64,000 nt of DNA, taken from Microvirga solisilvae. GTDB lineage: Bacteria; Pseudomonadota; Alphaproteobacteria; Rhizobiales; Beijerinckiaceae. This document shows positions 1-8,608 of this stretch, one piece after another; positions within the stretch are counted from its first letter, which is position 1, and each line of letters starts with the position of its first letter. Below the pieces are notes generated by a model. The model had not been told where the DNA came from. It did not search any database and saw nothing but the letters and a program-made list of their open reading frames with translations. The stretch lies in contig NZ_JAKUCN010000002.1 in the NCBI RefSeq assembly GCF_022808595.1, positions 1 to 64,000 of the forward strand. Reading direction: 5' to 3'. Made by a program: the position numbers and the translations under genes.

Positions 1-1597
1 GCGCGAAGCGCCCGCCGGCGGAATTGATGAGCTCGTAGGAGAAGGTGGCATTGTCCTGGTCGGTGGCCGACAGGATGCCCACCTCACCGCCGACGATCTC
101 CGAGACCGTATCCTTGCTGAGCGTAATGTTGCTCGGCGCGCGGTTCGCTACCACGGTATCAACCCGGACCACGACCGTGTCGGGCGTGGCATGGTCTTCG
201 TCAGTCACGCCAATCGTGAACTCGGTCACATGATGGCTGCCCGCTTCCGCGAGAGGCCGCTCCGCCGCATCGAATTGCAGCACGTCCATGATGATGGCAA
301 GAGAATCGGGACGGCCGGTGAAGGTGTAGATCTTCTTGCCGTCCTTTTCCTCGAAGCCCGGCGTGGCGAGCCCCAGAGGAATGACGAGATCGCCATGGCT
401 GGCGTCGAACGAAATCGTGACAGTGAGCACGTCCTTCTCGTCATCGGCGAAGACAAGGCCGCCGAAGGGGTTTTTCAGGGGGCCATTATCAACGGCATCC
501 GTGCTCTCCCGGCCAGGCTCGACAGATACGTCGGGTGCTGAGTTGGTAGTTTCTGGGCCGACGTCGAAGGTGACGGTCGCTGTGGCAAACCGATGCCCGG
601 TATCATGTGTGGTCACTTTAATAGCCCCTGATGAAGTATGATTTTCGTCTGTGGCCGTGCTCGTCAGCGTGATGGCACGGATGATTTGTGAAACGAATTC
701 CGGCTCCGCCGCCGGTTCGAAGGCGAAGCCCATATCGGCCCCGCTCAGCCAAGCCAGCTCGCCGATCCTCGTGCCGTCGACATGAACCGGCTTGCCGCCG
801 CCAATCCCTTCCGGGAAGGTCACTCTTGTGCCGGCGACATCGATGCCGAGCACATGGGTCAGATCGCCTGCGGTGAGTTCGACGATCAGGATCTCGAGGC
901 CGTCGTCATCGGTGAGCAGGCTGTTCATTCCCACGTCGATACGGCTCTTGCCGCTGGGAGACAGGGTGACGTGATCACCGTCCAGATTGGCGAGGGTCGG
1001 AGCTGTATTCTCATACATCTCTCCGCTGGCGTCGGTGATCCGGTCGATCCCCTGATCGAACAACGTCTGGAGCTGAGCCTCGGACAGCACGATCCCTTCG
1101 ACGAACAGATGATCGGTGAGATGCTCGCTACCGACTATGAGGCTTGCGGTTGCGAGATTGTCGACTTTAATCGTCTGGTTCTCGCTTCCAAAGAAAATAT
1201 CAAAGCCTTCAATAACCTTGCCGGTCAGATCGCACTCGTCTCCGTGCAGGGTCAGGGTATTGTAGCCCCCTCCCCCGCCATCGATCGTCATGATCCCGGC
1301 AAGCTGGGAGCCGTTCAGCTTGATCGTATCCCAAGCATCTGACCCTCGGATGACTTCGATGCTGTCCATGCTGATCCGGTGCAGATCGAAGTCTCCAACA
1401 CCGTTCAGCTGGAGCGTGTCGGTGCCGCCCCCGCCTCTGATCTCGTCGCCTGTATTGAGATCGGTGCGCTGCGTGACGAAGGTATCGGCGGCTTCCGTCC
1501 CGCTGAGGTTGTCGACACCTGCGGTCAGGTTTTGCGTCAAGCCTTCGGTGCTATCGTCGATCAGCTTTGGGAGGCCTGATAATGCTGCCTCAGACAT
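1..1597 (-). CDS. Large secreted cadherin/VCBS-like repeat protein, N-terminal 532 residues
   Basis: An uninterrupted frame runs from an ATG at 1597 off the left edge of the window, so the C-terminus is missing. AAGGACCAAGG precedes the ATG and gives a good ribosome binding site. The product has no N-terminal signal peptide. It begins with a beta-repeat region containing a GGGGTDTLQLNG block of RTX/haemolysin-repeat type. Later come units with acidic DDDGLE, ADDEKDVLTV and ATDQDNATFSYEL motifs, which resemble the calcium-binding loops of bacterial cadherin-like/VCBS domains. Proteins of this design are usually exported by type I systems through a C-terminal signal and act in adhesion or biofilm; that role is inference. 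No secretion genes are in the window. Confidence 0.75.
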   Translation of the reverse strand, partial: MSEAALSGLPKLIDDSTEGLTQNLTAGVDNLSGTEAADTFVTQRTDLNTGDEIRGGGGTDTLQLNGVGDFDLHRISMDSIEVIRGSDAWDTIKLNGSQLAGIMTIDGGGGGYNTLTLHGDECDLTGKVIEGFDIFFGSENQTIKVDNLATASLIVGSEHLTDHLFVEGIVLSEAQLQTLFDQGIDRITDASGEMYENTAPTLANLDGDHVTLSPSGKSRIDVGMNSLLTDDDGLEILIVELTAGDLTHVLGIDVAGTRVTFPEGIGGGKPVHVDGTRIGELAWLSGADMGFAFEPAAEPEFVSQIIRAITLTSTATDENHTSSGAIKVTTHDTGHRFATATVTFDVGPETTNSAPDVSVEPGRESTDAVDNGPLKNPFGGLVFADDEKDVLTVTISFDASHGDLVIPLGLATPGFEEKDGKKIYTFTGRPDSLAIIMDVLQFDAAERPLAEAGSHHVTEFTIGVTDEDHATPDTVVVRVDTVVANRAPSNITLSKDTVSEIVGGEVGILSATDQDNATFSYELINSAGGRFA

Positions 1598-1633
1598 CCT
1601 TGGTCCTTAAATCAATTCGTGTTTTTAAACTTT

Positions 1634-1657
1634 ATAACGTTATTATTGCGGCGCAAT
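1634..1657. promoter_or_regulatory. Two adjacent palindromes upstream of the cadherin-like gene
   Basis: ATAACGTTAT (1634-1643) and ATTGCGGCGCAAT (1645-1657) are perfect palindromes in the AT-rich gap between the divergent cadherin-like and chemoreceptor genes. They sit about 40-60 bases upstream of the cadherin-like start. Binding-site function is inferred from symmetry and position only. Confidence 0.3.
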
Positions 1658-1853
1658 TAAATTCCGCCTTGCTTTGAAACCACCTTGCGATTTTGCACAC
1701 ACCGAGAGCTTTGTTTCTTATTATCTCTCAATCATGGGATGTATTCCGCGAAGCTCACACAACTCGCTACAAAGATACGTACCACAAGCCCGACGCAAGC
1801 TAGGCCCTGTAGAAAGCGAATAAATTCAAAAGCCATGTCTCGGGGGCAAGCGG

Positions 1854-3923
1854 ATGGTTCTCAAACTACGTTCGATCAAGACTCGTGTTCTGCTGCTGGC
1901 GGGAGCGGGCTTCGTCACGGCCTGCACGGTTCTGACCTTTGCTGGTTCGCAGATCATGATGAGCAAGGGCCGGAGCGAGGCGATCGTGACGGCGAACACA
2001 ATGCTCAATCAGTACAAGGATTACGTACAAGGCGAGATCGACAGGGCCGTGGCCGCTGCAGTGGTCACGAAATCGACCGCCGAAGCCATCGCCTACGACT
2101 ACAAGGTGGAGCGCGGAGAGCTTGCCGAGATTCTCGCGCTCACCGTCGAGAGCCAGCCCGATCTGATCGGCATGGCGCTTGCCTTCGAGCCGGATGCCCT
2201 GGACAGGAAAGACAAGGAATTCCTGGCCGATACCTATTCGGACCCGACAGGCCGCTTCGCGCCGTATTTCTTCTGGACGAAGGAGAGAAAGGTTTCCGTC
2301 GAGCCTCTCAACATGAAGGGCGCCGAGAGCTGGTACGACAAGCCCCTGCGCGAGAACCGCAACCAGATCACGCCGGCCTATCTCTATCCGGTCAATGGTG
2401 AGGAAGTGCTGATGTCGACCGTCAGCGTCGTCATCCGCCGCGACAAGACGCCGATCGGCATCATCACGGCCGATATCGGTCTGAAGAAGATCTCGGAGGA
2501 GATCGGCGGTTTGAAGCCTTTCGACGAAGGCTCCGTGAGCCTTGTCGGCTCGGGCGGCTTGTGGGTTGCCAACAAGGATGCAGGGCTTCTTGGAAAACCA
2601 TCCGAAGACAAGGTCATCGCCGAACTGAGCGAGAAGGCCAAGGCCTCGCCGACCGGCTATGCGGATGCCACGATCACGGATGCCTCGGGCAATGAGATCT
2701 ACCGCGCCGTGGTCCCGGTGAGCTTTCCCGGAATCGAGGAGCCCTGGCTTCTCTCCATCGCCGTGCCTTCCGATGCCATGGTCGATGGCGCCATCGACGC
2801 GCGCAACCTGATGCTGCTGACCGCCGGCGGCCTGCTCGTGCTGGCCCTCTTGGGCGCTTGGTTCGCGGCCCGCTCCCTCGCCAATCCGATCATCCGCATG
2901 ACGGAAACCATGAAGACCCTCGCCCAGGGAGACACCACCGTGACGGTCACCGATCTCAAGCGCGTCGACGAAATCGGCGCCATGGCCGGTGCGGTGCAGG
3001 TGTTCAAGGATGCGCTGATCGCCAAACGGGAAGCCGATGAAGCGGCAGCCATCGAGGCGGAGGCGAAGATGCGCCGCGCGCAGGTGCTCGATCAGCTGAC
3101 CCGGCAGTTCGAGGCGAATGTCTCCGTGCTCACGACCGGTCTCGCCTCTGCCGCCACGCAGATGGAATCGACCGCCCAGTCCATGACCTCGGTGGCCGAT
3201 CAGACCACGAGCCAGTCGGTGACGGTAGCCTCTGCCGCCGAGCAGACTTCTGCCAACGTGCAAACGGTCGCCGCCGCCACGGAAGAGCTGTCGATCTCGA
3301 TCCGCGAGATCGCGTCTCAGGTCGGCCAGTCCTCTCGCATCGCCGAACAGGCGGTTCTGGATGCACGACGCACCAACGAGACTGTCCAGACGCTGGCGAG
3401 CACCGCCGAGCGCATCGGTGACGTGGTGCAGCTCATCAACAACATCGCGTCGCAGACCAATCTGCTCGCGCTCAACGCCACCATCGAGGCGGCTCGCGCG
3501 GGCGAAGCCGGCAAGGGCTTTGCGGTCGTGGCAAGCGAGGTGAAGCATCTCGCCACACAGACCTCGAAGGCGACGGAGGAAATCTCCGCCCAGATCGGCT
3601 CTGTGCAGCAGGCGACGAACGAAGCCGTGCAGGCGATCCAGGCCATCGCCCGCACGATCGGCGAGATGAGCCAGATCTCGACCTCGATTGCAGCAGCAAT
3701 GGAGGAGCAGGGTGCGGCGACCGCGGAAATCTCCCGCAACGTGCAGGAAGCCGCCCGCGGCACCGAAGCGGTGACCGGCAATGTTCACGAGATGCGTCAG
3801 GGCGCGGGCGAAACCGGTCAGGCGGCTGCGCAGGTGCTCACCTCCGCGCAGGAGCTGGCCCGCCACTCGGAGACGCTCAGCCACGAGGTTAGCTCGTTCC
3901 TATCGGGCGTGAAGGCGGCGTGA
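1854..3923 (+). CDS. Methyl-accepting chemotaxis protein
   Basis: Inner-membrane chemoreceptor of 689 residues. A first membrane segment (about residues 11-31) is followed by a large periplasmic PDC/dCache-like ligand domain of about 285 residues containing a [18 protein letters not shown] stretch typical of these sensors. A second membrane segment (about 319-341), a HAMP domain (about 342-395) and a long cytoplasmic coiled coil come next. The conserved signalling tip contains [20 protein letters not shown]. There is no CheR-binding pentapeptide at the C-terminus. No che genes are nearby, so it would feed chemotaxis proteins encoded elsewhere. The ligand cannot be deduced. The ATG at 1854 has a weak GGGGGC upstream. 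Confidence 0.93.
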   Translation: MVLKLRSIKTRVLLLAGAGFVTACTVLTFAGSQIMMSKGRSEAIVTANTMLNQYKDYVQGEIDRAVAAAVVTKSTAEAIAYDYKVERGELAEILALTVESQPDLIGMALAFEPDALDRKDKEFLADTYSDPTGRFAPYFFWTKERKVSVEPLNMKGAESWYDKPLRENRNQITPAYLYPVNGEEVLMSTVSVVIRRDKTPIGIITADIGLKKISEEIGGLKPFDEGSVSLVGSGGLWVANKDAGLLGKPSEDKVIAELSEKAKASPTGYADATITDASGNEIYRAVVPVSFPGIEEPWLLSIAVPSDAMVDGAIDARNLMLLTAGGLLVLALLGAWFAARSLANPIIRMTETMKTLAQGDTTVTVTDLKRVDEIGAMAGAVQVFKDALIAKREADEAAAIEAEAKMRRAQVLDQLTRQFEANVSVLTTGLASAATQMESTAQSMTSVADQTTSQSVTVASAAEQTSANVQTVAAATEELSISIREIASQVGQSSRIAEQAVLDARRTNETVQTLASTAERIGDVVQLINNIASQTNLLALNATIEAARAGEAGKGFAVVASEVKHLATQTSKATEEISAQIGSVQQATNEAVQAIQAIARTIGEMSQISTSIAAAMEEQGAATAEISRNVQEAARGTEAVTGNVHEMRQGAGETGQAAAQVLTSAQELARHSETLSHEVSSFLSGVKAA

Positions 3924-3951
3924 GGCTTTAAACGTTTCGGATAAGATTGGG

Positions 3952-3980
3952 AGGGCGATTGCCGCCAAGGCAATCGCCCT
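3952..3980. terminator. Bidirectional terminator between chemoreceptor and RTX gene
   Basis: AGGGCGATTGCC (3952-3963) pairs perfectly with GGCAATCGCCCT (3969-3980) across a five-base loop. It lies between two convergent genes, 28 bases past one stop and 6 bases past the other. The T-tract is short (TTATT on the plus side). Confidence 0.75.
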
Positions 3981-3986
3981 TATTCG

Positions 3987-5681
3987 TCAGATGACGACGA
4001 AGTCCGCTGCCGAGGCAGGCTTCTTGGCAAGGTTGGCGAAAACGACTGCCGAGCCGCGGCCACTGCCATCCGCATCATAAGATAGATTGCCGGTCTTGGT
4101 ATCATAGAGAATGAAATCGTTGGCATCGCGCGCCTTTACGCCGATGCCGCTCTTGAAGAAGTTCTTGTTCAAGGTGCCTGTCTTGGTGAGCTTCTTGAAC
4201 ACTGCATTCTCCAGATAGATCGTATCGTCCCGATAGCTGAAGTCGGTAATCCGATCGAAGTTCGACTTGGCACTCAGCTTGGTATTGAACACGAAGAAGT
4301 CACGCCCCGTTCCGCCGGTCAGATAATCGTTGCCGAGACCGCCATAGAGCGTGTCGTTTCCGCTTCCGCCATAGAGCTTGTCGTTGCCTGCCTTGCCGTC
4401 CACCTTGTCATTACCGGCATCGCCGCTGACGATATCGCCTGCTATGCCGCCACTGATAACGTTGCTCAGCGCATTGCCGGTCAGTCTCAAGGCGCCTAAC
4501 CACGAGGCGCTCGACGCGATCAGGTCTTCAATATTGGCGGTCAGGGTATAGCTGGCGGTTGTCAGAACCGTATCGGTTCCTTCGCCGGCGTTCTCGAAGA
4601 TGACGTCGGAGCTCTGATCGACAGCGTAAGTATCGTCGCCGATGCCGCCCCACATGGAATCCGCGGCCGCGTTTCCATCCAGGTAATCGTCACCTTTCCC
4701 GCCGAACAGCATATTGGAATTGGCATTTCCTCTGAGATAGTTGGAGAGATCGTTGCCAATGCCGTTAACGGCATTTCCGTTAAAGCTCAGAATGAGATTC
4801 TCGACGAAGGGCAGCACCTCAAGGCTGAAATCCACCCAGGATTCGACTGTGTCGTCACCTTCCCCATCGTTCTCCGTGATGACAACTTTATTGTGCTGAA
4901 TAACGTAGAAATCGTCTCCGACACCGCCCGAGAGACGGTCCAGACCGTCTCCACCGCGAGCAGCGCTTCCGCTATCCAGAATGTCGTTGCCTTCATTCCC
5001 GACAAGGGTATTGGCCTCGAGGTTGCCACTGATGACATTGTCGAGCCCGTTTCCGATTCCAATGGTTGCGCTGCCACCGAGATACAGGTTCTCGATGTTG
5101 GCGCCACTGGTTTTCAAGTTGAAATCGACAAAGGAAAAGACACTGTCCTGGCCGTCGTTTTCTGCTTCGACAAGCGTTACATCTCCTGAATTGATGATGT
5201 AAGTATCGTCGCCGGCGCCACCCTTGAGGGTGTCCTTGCCGCCATTCATAGCCCTGAGAAGATCGTCTCCGCCCGCTCCGTCGAGGATATTGTCCCCGTC
5301 ATTGTCGTCGATCATGTTGTTGAGATTGTTGCCGGTCCCGTTGATGTTCCCAGCTCCGGCAAGAAGCTCCAGATTCTCAACATTGGCGCTCAACGTATAG
5401 CTGATCGATGCCCGCACGAGATCGGTAATACCGCCTCCGGGGAGTTCGCGAACCTCATCGCCCTCGTTATCGACGTAGTAAATATCGGTCCCTGCCCCGC
5501 CGATGAGCGTGTCGGCGCCAAGGCCACCGTCCAAGATGTTTAGCGCCGAATTACCCGTGATGAGATTGTTGAGGTCATTTCCAATGACGCCGACCCATCC
5601 GTCAGCCTCTGGCAGAGTGAAGGGCGCTGTTTCACCGTCTTCGAAGACATAGGCATTCCTGGCGGGATCAAAGACCGGCAT
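3987..5681 (-). CDS. RTX calcium-binding repeat protein, probable type I secretion substrate
   Basis: A 564-residue protein rich in Gly, Asp and Asn with no signal peptide. Most of its length consists of units of the form NxLxGNxxxNxLxGGxGxDTLxGGxGxDxYxV. A compact RTX array (GNDKLYGGSGNDTLYGGLGN, about residues 418-468) precedes a C-terminal block with YDADGSGRGSAVVFANL and the final residues ADFVVI. This end is typical of the serralysin-like C-terminal domain and type I secretion signal: a negatively charged residue followed by hydrophobic residues. No enzyme domain is visible, so it is probably structural or adhesive. It converges on the chemoreceptor gene. Confidence 0.88.
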   Translation of the reverse strand: MPVFDPARNAYVFEDGETAPFTLPEADGWVGVIGNDLNNLITGNSALNILDGGLGADTLIGGAGTDIYYVDNEGDEVRELPGGGITDLVRASISYTLSANVENLELLAGAGNINGTGNNLNNMIDDNDGDNILDGAGGDDLLRAMNGGKDTLKGGAGDDTYIINSGDVTLVEAENDGQDSVFSFVDFNLKTSGANIENLYLGGSATIGIGNGLDNVISGNLEANTLVGNEGNDILDSGSAARGGDGLDRLSGGVGDDFYVIQHNKVVITENDGEGDDTVESWVDFSLEVLPFVENLILSFNGNAVNGIGNDLSNYLRGNANSNMLFGGKGDDYLDGNAAADSMWGGIGDDTYAVDQSSDVIFENAGEGTDTVLTTASYTLTANIEDLIASSASWLGALRLTGNALSNVISGGIAGDIVSGDAGNDKVDGKAGNDKLYGGSGNDTLYGGLGNDYLTGGTGRDFFVFNTKLSAKSNFDRITDFSYRDDTIYLENAVFKKLTKTGTLNKNFFKSGIGVKARDANDFILYDTKTGNLSYDADGSGRGSAVVFANLAKKPASAADFVVI

Positions 5682-5698
5682 AGGGGCTCCTGAATTTA

Positions 5699-5715
5699 AT
5701 GTTACGCAATAACAT
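5699..5715. promoter_or_regulatory. Palindrome upstream of the RTX gene
   Basis: ATGTTACGCAATAACAT has perfect 6-base arms around a 5-base spacer. It lies 18 bases upstream of the RTX start codon, inside the expected promoter or leader. Its GTTA/TAAC arms recall the AACGTTATT palindrome upstream of the cadherin-like gene, so a common regulator is conceivable. Confidence 0.3.
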
Positions 5716-5790
5716 ACATTCCAGGAGATAAATCAAGGGATTCTGTACCCCTGATCCGATCTTATGACTGGGAGGTGACCAGAAGACCTA

Positions 5791-6285
5791 TTACTCGTCG
5801 TCCGGCGCCTTCGCCGGGATTTCCTCACCGTCGATGGCGATGAGTTTCTGGCGCACCCGCTCCAGCCCTTGCGTAAGACGGGTGAGTTCCTCGGCCATGG
5901 CGTCCTGCATGGCGGCGGCGGCATCCGGGAACTCCTCCAGCACGCGGCGCATGAGGCTGGGCGTCACGCGGATCACCGTGGAGGCTTCGCTCGCCGTGGC
6001 CGTGGCGGGACGGGCGATGCGGGTGAAAAGAGCCGATTGTCCGATCAGCGAGCCGGGACCTGCCACGAAGGCCGCAGGGGAGCCGTCCTCATTGGCATCG
6101 AGCGCAATCGCGCCCCGGCTCACCACATAGCCGCCATCCGACCGGTCGCCCTTGCGGAACAGCACATCGCCCGCACGAAGAGACCGGCCTTCCGAGGCGA
6201 AGGCCACGAGGCGCAGGGCGTCCCGCTCCAAAAGGTTGAACAGGGGCGCTTGCGAGAGGATCGCGATATCGTCGTCGAGGGCCAT
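5791..6285 (-). CDS. Cyclic-nucleotide-binding domain protein (Crp-type sensor domain only)
   Basis: A 164-residue cytosolic protein holding one cyclic-nucleotide-binding beta barrel (about residues 10-125) and a short charged helix. It has no helix-turn-helix, so it is not a transcription factor by itself. The phosphate-binding cassette reads GQSALFTRIARPATATA: the Arg is kept, but the usual Glu of the G-E-x-A-L motif is Gln, which may weaken or alter ligand binding. It starts 4 bases after the response-regulator gene, so the two form one operon. A Crp-like protein beside OtpR/CenR is, from memory, also the arrangement in Brucella. Confidence 0.8.
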   Translation of the reverse strand: MALDDDIAILSQAPLFNLLERDALRLVAFASEGRSLRAGDVLFRKGDRSDGGYVVSRGAIALDANEDGSPAAFVAGPGSLIGQSALFTRIARPATATASEASTVIRVTPSLMRRVLEEFPDAAAAMQDAMAEELTRLTQGLERVRQKLIAIDGEEIPAKAPDDE

Positions 6286-6289
6286 GGTC

Positions 6290-6973
6290 TTACGGGATCA
6301 GCTTGTAGCCGCCCGGCTCGGTCACCAGGATGCGGGCGTTGGAGGGATCGGCCTCGATCTTCTGGCGCAAACGATAAATATGCGTTTCCAGCGTATGGGT
6401 GGTGACGTTGGAATTGTAGCCCCAGACCTCGGTGAGCAGCGTGTCGCGCCCCACCACCGCCTGACCGGCGCGGTAGAGATAGCGCAGGATCGCCGTTTCC
6501 TTTTCCGTGAGCTTGAGCTTCGAGCCCTTCTCGTTGGTCAGGAGCTTGGAGCCCGGGCGGAAGGTGTAGGGGCCGATCTGGAACACCGCATCCTCGCTCG
6601 CCTCGTACTGGCGCAGCTGCGCACGGATGCGGGCCAGCAGCACGGCGAACTTGAAGGGCTTCACCACGTAATCGTTGGCGCCGGCCTCAAGGCCCATGAC
6701 AGTGTCGGTGTCCGAGCCCTGGCCGGTGAGCATGATGATGGGGCTGCGGAAACCGTTCTGGCGCATGACCTTCACAGCCTCGCGGCCATCCATGTCGGGC
6801 AGACCCACATCCATGATGGCGAGATCGATCCGGTCGCCCTTTACCGCCTCGATCGCGGAGCCGGCCGTCTCGGCGACGGTGACCTGGAATTCGCCCTGGA
6901 GCCCCAACTGTTCGGCCAGGGTGTCGCGCAGGTCCTGATCGTCGTCCACGACGAGGAGGCGGCTGGCATTCGA
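6290..6973 (-). CDS. cenR: OmpR/PhoB-family response regulator, CenR/OtpR-like
   Basis: A 227-residue regulator. The receiver domain shows the acidic triad VVDDD, phospho-acceptor Asp56 in LAIMDVGLPDMDG, the switch Thr in MLTGQ and the conserved Lys in VVKPF. A winged-helix DNA-binding domain follows (LTEKETAILRYL, then THTLETHIYRLRQKIE). The ATG at 6973 follows AAAGGGTTTGAG and begins MSNASRLLVVDDD; a more upstream TTG at 7018 lacks such a site. No histidine kinase is adjacent. The link to CenR/OtpR, envelope-stress regulators of Rhizobiales, rests on the neighbouring cyclic-nucleotide-binding gene and overall form, so the symbol is tentative. The divergent L,D-transpeptidase fits an envelope role. 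Confidence 0.85.
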   Translation of the reverse strand, partial: SNASRLLVVDDDQDLRDTLAEQLGLQGEFQVTVAETAGSAIEAVKGDRIDLAIMDVGLPDMDGREAVKVMRQNGFRSPIIMLTGQGSDTDTVMGLEAGANDYVVKPFKFAVLLARIRAQLRQYEASEDAVFQIGPYTFRPGSKLLTNEKGSKLKLTEKETAILRYLYRAGQAVVGRDTLLTEVWGYNSNVTTHTLETHIYRLRQKIEADPSNARILVTEPGGYKLIP

Positions 6974-7183
6974 CATCTCAAACCCTTTAACAACGGTGGA
7001 CAGCAAGAAGCTGGGCAATTGACGGGGACGGAACCGGGATCCGTTCCCTGTTTTCAGGCATGATTGTCAAGGCTTCTCAAAACCCTGCCGAGGTCAAGCT
7101 TCACGCTTTCCGATCACGCTCGTTGCATTAGAGTAGTCATTCCCAGCTTGACAACAAGGGGCAGAGCCTGCCCTTCCACGGCT

Positions 7184-7717
7184 ATGAAGCGCACTCGCGT
7201 CAATGTCATCCGCGTCCACCGCTCCCCGCTCGACCACCGACGCGGAGTGCTCAAGGCCGGCAATCTCACCCTCCCCTGCGCCATCGGACGCTCCGGCACG
7301 AGCCATTCCAAGCGCGAAGGCGATGGCGCCTCGCCGGTCGGACGCTTCCGCCTGCTGCAGGCCTTCTACCGGGCCGACCATGGCCCCCGCCCCCGCACGG
7401 GTCTAAGGCTGAAGACGATCCGCCCCTCGGACGGCTGGTCGGACGATATCCGCGACCGGCGCTACAACAACCTCGTTCCGCTCCCCTGCCCGACGAGCCA
7501 TGAGAAGATGTGGCGGGATGACGGCCTTTACGACGTGGTGATCGATATCGCCTGGAACCGGGGGCCGATCCGGCGCGGACGCGGCAGCGCCATCTTCCTG
7601 CATCTTGCCCGCCCCGGCTTCCTGCCGACGGAAGGTTGCGTGGCGGTGGAGCCCCGCATGATCCGCCGCCTCATGGAGCTGATCGGGCCGCAGACGCGGA
7701 TCGAGATCATCGCTTAA
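7184..7717 (+). CDS. L,D-transpeptidase (YkuD-fold) family protein
   Basis: The catalytic signature HLARPGFLPTEGCVAV carries the His and the nucleophilic Cys of YkuD-type L,D-transpeptidases, which make 3-3 peptidoglycan crosslinks or attach proteins to the wall. The protein has about 177 residues from the ATG at 7184 (MKRTRVNVIRVHRSPLDHRRG). That start is chosen because the conserved fold begins right after it; an open TTG-initiated extension back to 7064 looks non-coding. No clear signal peptide is seen, so the export route is open. It is divergent from the cenR-like gene and 3 bases from the ATP-grasp gene, suggesting co-transcription with the latter. Confidence 0.82.
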   Translation: MKRTRVNVIRVHRSPLDHRRGVLKAGNLTLPCAIGRSGTSHSKREGDGASPVGRFRLLQAFYRADHGPRPRTGLRLKTIRPSDGWSDDIRDRRYNNLVPLPCPTSHEKMWRDDGLYDVVIDIAWNRGPIRRGRGSAIFLHLARPGFLPTEGCVAVEPRMIRRLMELIGPQTRIEIIA

Positions 7718-7720
7718 GCC

Positions 7721-8569
7721 ATGATCCTGGTCGCCATCTGCTCCGAATACCCTCACCCCACGCCTAACCTCGAAGCGGTACTGGATGCGCTCCGCGCGCT
7801 GGGTGTGGAGGCGGATTTCGTCCCGTGGAAAAGCACGCCGATTTCGGTCTTCGCCGAAGCCAGCGCCGTGCTGCCCCTGTGCTGCTGGGATTATTACGAT
7901 GACCCGGCTGCCTTCATGGATTGGATCGACGCTCTTGAGACACGTGGCGCGCGACTGCTCAACGAGCCGTCCCTGCTGCGCTGGAATTTCCGCAAGACGT
8001 ATCTTCTGGAACTCGCGAAAGCGGGACTTCCCGTTCCGAAAACATTTCATCTGCCTTATGCAAACCACGTCGTCATTGTGAAGATCATGGAAGCGCAGGG
8101 CTGGCAGACCGCCGTGCTGAAACCCGTTTCCAGCCAGAGCGGCCACGGTGTGCAGAAGCTCGTCTGGGCGGAGCGTGATCGTTGGTCTATCGATGATCGC
8201 ACCACCGACATGCTGCTGCAGGAATTTCAAGCAGATATCGCCTCTCTCGGCGAGACGACGATGACCTTTATCGACGGCGTGTTCTCTCACGCAGTCCGGC
8301 GCGTTCTGAAGCACGGCGAATGGAGAGCCAACCCTCAGTTCGGGATCACCTATGAGCCCGTTACGGCAACCTCGGACATGATCGACGCGGGCACATCGTA
8401 TCTCGCACATCTGCCGCAAAAGCCGCTTTATGCCCGTGTCGACGGCATCGCCCGCGACAGCGGCTTCATGCTGACCGAGCTGGAGCTGATCGACCCCTAT
8501 CTCTACTGCGAATTCGCCCCCGGCAGCGCCGAGCGCTTGGCGCGCGCCATACTTCAAAGGCTCGGATGA
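7721..8569 (+). CDS. ATP-grasp family ligase, substrate unknown
   Basis: A 282-residue protein with the layout of small ATP-grasp ligases: an N-terminal pre-ATP-grasp fold (MILVAICSEYPHPTP), a conserved NEPSLLRWNFRKTYLLELAK segment, the lysine strand AVLKPVSSQSGHGV that binds ATP phosphates, the hinge LLQEFQADI, and metal-binding residues near the C-terminus (LTELELIDPYLY). It resembles the glutathione-synthetase/DcsG-like branch, which joins a carboxylate to an amine or hydroxylamine. The actual substrate cannot be read from the sequence. It lies directly behind the L,D-transpeptidase gene and is closed by a hairpin terminator. Confidence 0.75.
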   Translation: MILVAICSEYPHPTPNLEAVLDALRALGVEADFVPWKSTPISVFAEASAVLPLCCWDYYDDPAAFMDWIDALETRGARLLNEPSLLRWNFRKTYLLELAKAGLPVPKTFHLPYANHVVIVKIMEAQGWQTAVLKPVSSQSGHGVQKLVWAERDRWSIDDRTTDMLLQEFQADIASLGETTMTFIDGVFSHAVRRVLKHGEWRANPQFGITYEPVTATSDMIDAGTSYLAHLPQKPLYARVDGIARDSGFMLTELELIDPYLYCEFAPGSAERLARAILQRLG

Positions 8570-8605
8570 GAGGACGCGGAGCCGTTTCCGCGCCCTCCTC
8601 TTTTT
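8570..8605 (+). terminator. Terminator after the ATP-grasp gene
   Basis: A hairpin begins right after the stop codon. CGCGGA (8575-8580) pairs with TCCGCG (8587-8592), and outer GAGG pairs with CCTC. It is followed by TTTTT (8601-8605). It separates two convergent genes. Confidence 0.6.
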
Positions 8606-8608
8606 CCA

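Noticed and set aside
1866-3884. Long antisense frame opposite the chemoreceptor gene
   Set aside because: Its composition (His, Arg and Gly-rich, no domains) is typical of a mirror frame of G+C-rich coding DNA. Similar frames opposite leuS (12773-15319), pnp (57896-60427) and the DUF299 gene (29519-30823) were rejected too.
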